A DNA stretch of 8,301 bases from Patescibacteria group bacterium (GTDB taxonomy: Bacteria; Patescibacteriota; Minisyncoccia; Phycocordibacterales; EsbW-18). This document shows, one piece after another, positions 4,213 to 8,301 of this stretch. Made by a program: the position numbers and the translations under genes. The notes below the pieces were generated by a model, which worked only from the letters and a program-made list of their open reading frames with translations, was not told the DNA's origin and did no database searches. The stretch is from contig JAUPUE010000037.1 in NCBI GenBank assembly GCA_030917725.1, positions 1 through 8,301 of the forward strand. Direction: 5' to 3'. The first letter of the stretch is position 1, and each line of letters opens with the position of its first letter.

Positions 4213-6243
4213 CTAGATACCGATGATCACTGGAATAACAATCGGCGACTTACCGGTCTTCTGGAAGAGGAACTTGCGAACCTCGTCGGTTGCGGTGTTT
4301 TTGACCATGTCAAAGTTGATAGGGTTCATGCCCTGTGAGGTGCGTTCGACGCTGCGTGCGACGAGTGAGCGTGTTGCAGAGATGAGCTCCTGCTGTTCTT
4401 TGAGATAGACGAATCCACGCGAGATGATGTCAGGCGACTTGCGGAGCTTGCCGGTCTTTGGGTTCACCGAAACGACGATGACGAAGATACCTTCTTCGGC
4501 CAATGCCTGACGGTCGCGGAGGACGACTTCTTGGGTGCCACCGACTGAGAATCCGTCGACCATGATGAGGTTCGAAGGCGCCTTCTGGTCGAGGACGCGA
4601 ATCTTCTCGCCGTTGTCGTAGATTTCGATAATCGAACCGTTGTCTGGGACGATGACGTTTTCCGGAGGAGTACCGCGTTCGATAGCGACCTCTTTGTGAA
4701 TCTTCAACATGTAGTGGTGACCGTGGAGCGGGATGAAGAACTTGTAGTCCATCTGGTGGTGGATCCACGAGAGCTCGCCACGGTTACCGTGACCCGACGC
4801 GTGCACTGATGTGTCGAGGTACGTGATGATCTTTCCGTCTTGGCGGTAAAGGTTGTCTTTGAGTTTCTGAATCGCCATCTCATTACCAGGGATGACCGAT
4901 GACGAGAAGAGAATGGTGTCAGAGGGCGAGAGTGTGATGTATTTATGCGTCTTGTTCGCAATGCGATCGAAGACGGCGTATTCCTCACCCTGTGCACCGG
5001 TTGCCAACACAAGAATCTTGCTTGGTGGGTGATCCATCATTTCTTCAATCGGGATCATGTTGCTCATGTCCACCAAGTCGAGTTGCTTCACAATCTCGAG
5101 GTTTGACTTCATGCTGCGGCCGTCGACGACAATCTTTTTGCTGTACTTGTTGGCTGCCATGATCATCTGGATGATACGCTCGACGTTCGAGGCGAAGGTA
5201 CCGATGATGAGGCGTCCGGTGCTGTCCTTCATGATGCGATCGATGGTCTCGATAGCGTATGACTCAGGAATAGAGAATCCAGGCTTTTCGACCGACGTTG
5301 AGTCGAGTGTAAAGAGGAGGATTTTCTTGTCCTTAAAGATTTCGTAGTGGTCGATTTCGAGCTGAGTAGCTTTGCCATCAACATGGTCGACGCGAACGTC
5401 TTCGATGAATGCAATCGTACCAACTGGGGTTTCGATCAAAAGACCCATTGAGTCTGGAATCGCGTGTGAGATGGCAAAGAAGTTCACAACGAAGTTCTTG
5501 CCGATTTGCATGCGCTCATCGCCTTGAATCGTGCGAAGGTTGAGCGGTTCAACGGTTGGGAACTCTGTCTGACGCTTTGCAATCATGAGAGAACCGAAGG
5601 CGCGGGTATAAATTGGAGGATTGCCCATGTCTTCGATGACGAATGGGATAGCACCGATGTGGTCGAGGTGACCGTGCGTGATGAACATCGCCTTGATCTT
5701 TTCTTTGCGGTCTTTGAGATAGGTAACGTCAGGAAGAATGAAGTCGACACCAGGTGTTTCGACTTCGCCGAACTGGAGACCTGCGTCGACAACGATGATT
5801 TCATCGCCGTATTCGATAGCGGTCATGTTCTTTCCGATTTCTTCGACACCACCAAGTGGGATGATGCGAAGGACACCTTCTGCTGGAGGCAAAATGTGTT
5901 TGCTATCGACGCTTGAGTTTTCGGGACGGCTCGAGCGGGGAGCGGGACGGCGTGATGGTCCGCGTGAGTCGCGGTGTCCAGAACCGCCACGAGATCCGCC
6001 ACGATCAGGACGGCCGCCTCCTGTTGAAGGGGCTCCAGCTGGGCGAGCCTCGCCCATAGGCCTACGGCCGAGGGGACCGTGAGGTCGTGGGCTGTGTGGG
6101 CGTGATCCTTGAGGACGCGGTCCGTGCGGTCGCGGTGGGCGTGGTGCGCCTGCAGCTGCTCCATTGGGAGCGAGGGCACTAAATGTTCGACGTCTTCGTG
6201 GTTCTGATGATGATGCTGAGTGATTTGTTTCGTTGTCGGTCAT
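4213..6243 (-). CDS. rnj: Ribonuclease J (metallo-beta-lactamase/beta-CASP RNase)
   Basis: RNase J is a 5'-3' exoribonuclease/endoribonuclease for mRNA decay and rRNA processing. Numbering from the ATG at 6241-6243 (676 residues): the core opens with RIIPLGGVEEIGKNMTAIEY (126-145). The zinc motif HGHLDH is at 190-195, SHAIPDSMG follows around 259-267, and the metal-ligand Asp is in IEDVRVDH (about D282). Beta-CASP motifs follow: TGAQGEE (about 415), SGHGNRGEL and PLHGHHYMLK (about 505-514). The C-terminus, SPIVIPVIIGI, matches the family's last strand. The first ~115 residues are an extra, disordered tail rich in R, P, G and H, with four pentapeptide repeats (RPHGP, RPQGS, RPHSP, RPHGP). An in-frame TTG 18 nt upstream is possible, but ATG is preferred. 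A -10-like box lies 8 nt before it. The usual family length is about 550, and the excess is that tail. Confidence 0.97.
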   Translation of the reverse strand: MTDNETNHSASSSEPRRRRTFSALAPNGAAAGAPRPPRPHGPRPQGSRPHSPRPHGPLGRRPMGEARPAGAPSTGGGRPDRGGSRGGSGHRDSRGPSRRPAPRSSRPENSSVDSKHILPPAEGVLRIIPLGGVEEIGKNMTAIEYGDEIIVVDAGLQFGEVETPGVDFILPDVTYLKDRKEKIKAMFITHGHLDHIGAIPFVIEDMGNPPIYTRAFGSLMIAKRQTEFPTVEPLNLRTIQGDERMQIGKNFVVNFFAISHAIPDSMGLLIETPVGTIAFIEDVRVDHVDGKATQLEIDHYEIFKDKKILLFTLDSTSVEKPGFSIPESYAIETIDRIMKDSTGRLIIGTFASNVERIIQMIMAANKYSKKIVVDGRSMKSNLEIVKQLDLVDMSNMIPIEEMMDHPPSKILVLATGAQGEEYAVFDRIANKTHKYITLSPSDTILFSSSVIPGNEMAIQKLKDNLYRQDGKIITYLDTSVHASGHGNRGELSWIHHQMDYKFFIPLHGHHYMLKIHKEVAIERGTPPENVIVPDNGSIIEIYDNGEKIRVLDQKAPSNLIMVDGFSVGGTQEVVLRDRQALAEEGIFVIVVSVNPKTGKLRKSPDIISRGFVYLKEQQELISATRSLVARSVERTSQGMNPINFDMVKNTATDEVRKFLFQKTGKSPIVIPVIIGI
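6073..6132 (-). repeat. Four 15-nt coding repeats (RPxxx pentapeptides) in the RNase J tail
   Basis: On the minus strand this encodes RPHGP, RPQGS, RPHSP and RPHGP in a row, residues 38-57 of RNase J. The DNA units have diverged at synonymous positions, so this looks like an old expansion rather than a fresh slippage product. Confidence 0.7.
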
Positions 6244-6251
6244 AAAGGGAG

Positions 6252-6279
6252 AGAGTAGCAATTGGCAATTAGCAATTAA
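6252..6279 (-). promoter_or_regulatory. Possible RNase J promoter whose spacer is the heptad repeat
   Basis: Read on the minus strand: TTAATT (6279-6274), a 16-nt spacer made of heptad repeats, then TGC-TACTCT with the -10 at 6257-6252. Eight bases separate it from the ATG. The match is modest, but spacing and the TGC extension agree with the MFS promoter. Confidence 0.3.
6256..6279 (+). repeat. Heptad tandem repeat upstream of RNase J
   Basis: TAGCAAT, TGGCAAT, TAGCAAT, TAA: three 7-bp units in phase. TAGCAATTGGCAATTAG (6256-6272) is the exact reverse complement of 6355-6371. Confidence 0.8.
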
Positions 6280-6334
6280 CTACGATCTTTGATTAATTTT
6301 CGATGATAATTATCTATCAATATTTAAAACGTTG

Positions 6335-6356
6335 AGAAAACAGGAAAGCCTTTCCT
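6335..6356 (-). terminator. Short terminator of the binding-protein gene
   Basis: AGGAAA (6342-6347) and TTTCCT (6351-6356) pair around GCC, with a possible seventh pair. On the minus strand TGTTTTC follows. It lies about 22 nt after the stop codon. The stem is short and A/T-rich, so it is probably a weak terminator. Confidence 0.55.
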
Positions 6357-6378
6357 AATTGCCAATTGCTATTTGCTA
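6355..6378 (-). repeat. Heptad tandem repeat directly after the binding-protein stop
   Basis: Read on the minus strand: TAGCAAA, TAGCAAT, TGGCAAT, TAG. It abuts the stop codon at 6379-6381 and is the inverted partner of 6256-6272. Between the two arms lie 82 nt of AT-rich DNA. Confidence 0.8.
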
Positions 6379-8124
6379 CTAGTAGTTGAGAACCGGTGAT
6401 GCGGTGAGAATGGTCCGAGTGCCAGTGTGCCATTCGTAGACATTCATGAATCGTTCTGATGCTTCGTCGACAGGACCCGATACGACACCTTTGATCCACC
6501 CAGGGAGCGCATACAAGAGGTGAGGAGCGTACAGAAAGACGGCTGGGACGTCTGCCGTAATCTCGCTGTCCAGTGACGCATACAGGTCGTCCTGTGTTGC
6601 GGCGTCAAGGGTAGTCCTAATGTCCGAAAGCATATCATCGACTTCGATGTTTGTATAGAGGGCGATATTGAGGCCTGGATCGTTACGTTGTGACGAATGC
6701 CAGAACGGGTAGAGATCGCCGCCGCGTCCGACAACTTGTCCGAAGAGAAGGATGTCGTAGGCGCGTGGGCGGATGATGTTTTGGTGAAGCGCACCAAGAT
6801 CAAAGAGTTCAACGCTCACGTCGGCGCCGAGTGTCTCCCATGCGCGTTCGAGCGCCTCGGCTGTTTGTTTGAGCTCTGCGGTGTTTGCTGTGGAAATGGT
6901 AAAGGCGAGACGCTGGCTCTTTTTGGCATAGACACCGTCATCACCGCGTGCCCAGCCCGCATTTTCGAGAATCGCTCGAGCTTCGCCGACGGTGGTGCTG
7001 TCGACAACTTTGTCTGCAGGAATGAGCGGAGGAGGAAGCGGTCCTTCGAGTGGTGTTGCGTAGCCGTAGAGGATGTCATCGATGATGCCTTCTCGGTCAA
7101 TTGCGGTGCTCAAGGCGTTGCGGATTGCGCGCTCGGTAAAGATTTGGTTCTTGTTCTGATTGAAGAAGGCGCCGAATGTGCGAGGAAGTGGGTATGAGTC
7201 AACATTTGCTCCGAGTTTTTCGGCGGTTTCGGCATACGAAGGTTGTACATCGCGGAGTGACTCGACGGTCCCTTCTTCGAAGGCCGAGAGCAAATCGCGC
7301 TCATTGCCGTACATCATGATGGTGATGTGCTCGAGATATGGACTGCCGAGCGTGAAGCGAGGAAATCGTTTGAGTGTATATGCAAATGGAATACCAGAAT
7401 CATCGCGCTGAATCGAATCAATCATGAAAGGACCCGAACCAACTGGCTCAACGTTGAGACGGTGAACCGCGAATGTCTCTTCGCTCGTTTCTTGCCAGAG
7501 TGTTCGTGGAAGGATGCCGACGGTTGTGTTGTCGATAAACTGCGCGTACGGCTTACCGAGCTTGAAGACCACCGTACGTTCATCAACAGCACTTGCCGAG
7601 ATACCCTCCCATGCACGCGCAAAGGGGCTTGCATTGAGTGGGTTCTGGATTTGGTGGATGGTGTAGACGACATCGTTTGCGATGACACGGCTTCCGTCAT
7701 GAAATACCGCTCCGCTGCGAAGCGTAAAGGTGTATGTCATGCCATCGTCTGAGACTTTGTATGATTCTGCGAGGTCGGGGATGAGCTCACCACTCGGAGA
7801 CGGGCGCATGAGACCCGAATAGATGAGCGCGACGAGGTCTTTGTCGGCATCGGAGCGTGCGATGACTGGATTGATGAAGCGAGGTGTTCCGATGATACCT
7901 TCGGTGAGATTTCCTCCGGGTGATGGAACACTGCGACTGAAGATGTCGCGAATCTCCCCAAGCATCATGAGCGTTGAGACGAGAAGTGTTACCGACAGCA
8001 CAATGACAATGGCGCGCTCAAGAAATGAGAGCGATGACATGCCCTCGCGAAGCGCGCCCGATCCGGGCAAATGAACGTGCCAGCGTTTTGTGAGATAGAT
8101 GTTCACAGAAGGAACCTCTGACAT
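6379..8124 (-). CDS. Family 5 ABC-type peptide/solute-binding protein, N-terminally membrane-anchored
   Basis: A 581-residue extracytoplasmic binding protein of the SBP_bac_5 (OppA/DppA) family, which captures oligopeptides or similar solutes outside the cell. The core starts with GGNLTEGIIGTPRFINPVIA (about 70-89), then the hallmark block DLAESYKVSDDGMTYTFTLR plus SGAVFHDGSRVIANDVVYT (117-155). Later family features include VGSGPFMI and RAIRNALSTAIDRE. Instead of a lipoprotein signal, the N-terminus has about 35 cytoplasmic residues and one membrane helix (about 38-55, AIVIVLSVTLLVSTLMML) with no following lipobox Cys. It therefore seems anchored by an uncleaved helix. The ATG at 8122-8124 lies 40 nt after secG, consistent with one transcript; an overlapping ATG at 8131-8129 is out of frame. 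No permease or ATPase genes are in view. Ligand unknown. Confidence 0.95.
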   Translation of the reverse strand: MSEVPSVNIYLTKRWHVHLPGSGALREGMSSLSFLERAIVIVLSVTLLVSTLMMLGEIRDIFSRSVPSPGGNLTEGIIGTPRFINPVIARSDADKDLVALIYSGLMRPSPSGELIPDLAESYKVSDDGMTYTFTLRSGAVFHDGSRVIANDVVYTIHQIQNPLNASPFARAWEGISASAVDERTVVFKLGKPYAQFIDNTTVGILPRTLWQETSEETFAVHRLNVEPVGSGPFMIDSIQRDDSGIPFAYTLKRFPRFTLGSPYLEHITIMMYGNERDLLSAFEEGTVESLRDVQPSYAETAEKLGANVDSYPLPRTFGAFFNQNKNQIFTERAIRNALSTAIDREGIIDDILYGYATPLEGPLPPPLIPADKVVDSTTVGEARAILENAGWARGDDGVYAKKSQRLAFTISTANTAELKQTAEALERAWETLGADVSVELFDLGALHQNIIRPRAYDILLFGQVVGRGGDLYPFWHSSQRNDPGLNIALYTNIEVDDMLSDIRTTLDAATQDDLYASLDSEITADVPAVFLYAPHLLYALPGWIKGVVSGPVDEASERFMNVYEWHTGTRTILTASPVLNY

Positions 8125-8164
8125 ATGGCCATGACGAGTTAACGCCTCGGTCTTTTGTCGCGGG

Positions 8165-8301
8165 CTATTTCAAGAGAGAGACGACGGCCATGACGGCGTA
8201 CGCAATCGCAACGGCGATCGTGAGCAAGAAGATTGCGCGCTCTGCACCACGGCGGGTTCGCTTGAGACCGCTGTCGTCCGAACCAAAAGCCGCACCCACG
8301 C
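8165..8301 (-). CDS. secG: Preprotein translocase subunit SecG, C-terminal part (5' end outside window)
   Basis: The last 44 codons of a minus-strand gene, ending in TAG at 8165-8167 and too short for a standard ORF scan. It reads VGAAFGSDDSGLKRTRRGAERAIF and then a hydrophobic helix (LLTIAVAIAYAVMAVVSLL) ending in K. SecG proteins have exactly this ending: a loop G-AAFGG...-RTRRG followed by the second membrane helix. SecG sits in the SecYEG channel and helps drive export. The missing part should be the first helix, about 30 residues. The binding-protein gene follows after 40 nt on the same strand. The call rests on a short but characteristic segment. Confidence 0.87.
   Translation of the reverse strand, partial: VGAAFGSDDSGLKRTRRGAERAIFLLTIAVAIAYAVMAVVSLLK

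Noticed and set aside
3857..4226. Overlapping open frames on both strands in the RNase J-MFS gap (93-119 codons)
   Set aside because: Several frames are open at once, with Pro/Ser/Gly-rich products, no start signals, and ends running into the terminator or the MFS gene. Better explained as structured GC-rich non-coding DNA.
6305..6314. 10-bp palindrome GATAATTATC as an operator
   Set aside because: It sits in very AT-rich DNA where such palindromes are expected, and no second copy was seen.
6256..6371. The 17-bp inverted repeats as ends of an insertion sequence
   Set aside because: Only 82 AT-rich bp lie between them, with no target duplication seen, and the arms are tandem heptads also found singly elsewhere.
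1..8301. Alternative genetic code with UGA as glycine (Gracilibacteria/Absconditabacteria)
   Set aside because: metK and the NYN gene end naturally at TGA, and no conserved frame reads through TGA.

Overview
The window looks like a piece of a Candidate Phyla Radiation (Patescibacteria, Parcubacteria-like) genome. I infer this from several things together: single-copy housekeeping genes with short intergenic gaps, a secG / family-5 binding protein / RNase J run, an RNase J with a long disordered N-terminus, promoters with an extended -10 (TGn-TAnnnT), and weak Shine-Dalgarno signals. TGA is used as a stop (metK, the NYN gene), so the recoded-UGA CPR lineages are unlikely. No 16S rRNA or other decisive marker is present, so the assignment stays an inference.

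Layout, left to right. Positions 1-377 (+) hold the C-terminal third of S-adenosylmethionine synthetase (metK). Positions 422-907 (+) encode a NYN/DUF88 putative RNase, followed by a hairpin that serves as terminator for both converging transcripts. Positions 1014-1268 (-) encode a small CxxC glutaredoxin. A divergent regulatory region (1269-1497) has one promoter on each strand and a leader hairpin. Positions 1498-2631 (+) encode a secreted protein of about 62% GC (neighbours are near 50%) with an alpha/alpha-toroid-like repeat and a DGFE...TSAWS C-terminal motif; it looks acquired. A good terminator follows. The rest is on the minus strand, read from high to low coordinates: the end of secG (8301-8165), a membrane-anchored peptide-type ABC substrate-binding protein (8124-6379), RNase J (6243-4213), and an MFS transporter (3882-2725).

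Functional themes are protein export and peptide capture (SecG plus the binding protein, 40 nt apart and probably co-transcribed), RNA turnover (RNase J, with the NYN protein on the other side of the window), redox and methyl-donor metabolism (glutaredoxin, MetK), and small-molecule transport (MFS). No mobile-element gene, CRISPR array, rRNA or tRNA was found.

The most unusual parts are non-coding. First, about 255 bp between RNase J and the MFS gene is GC-rich, highly structured (including a perfect 13-bp inverted repeat), and has no convincing gene. Second, a degenerate 7-bp tandem motif (TAGCAAT-like) recurs at four gene junctions, on both strands; one inverted pair gives perfect 17-bp arms around the RNase J upstream region. 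Third, three genes (NYN, MFS, RNase J) have a -10-like box only 6-8 nt before ATG, which suggests leaderless or nearly leaderless mRNAs.
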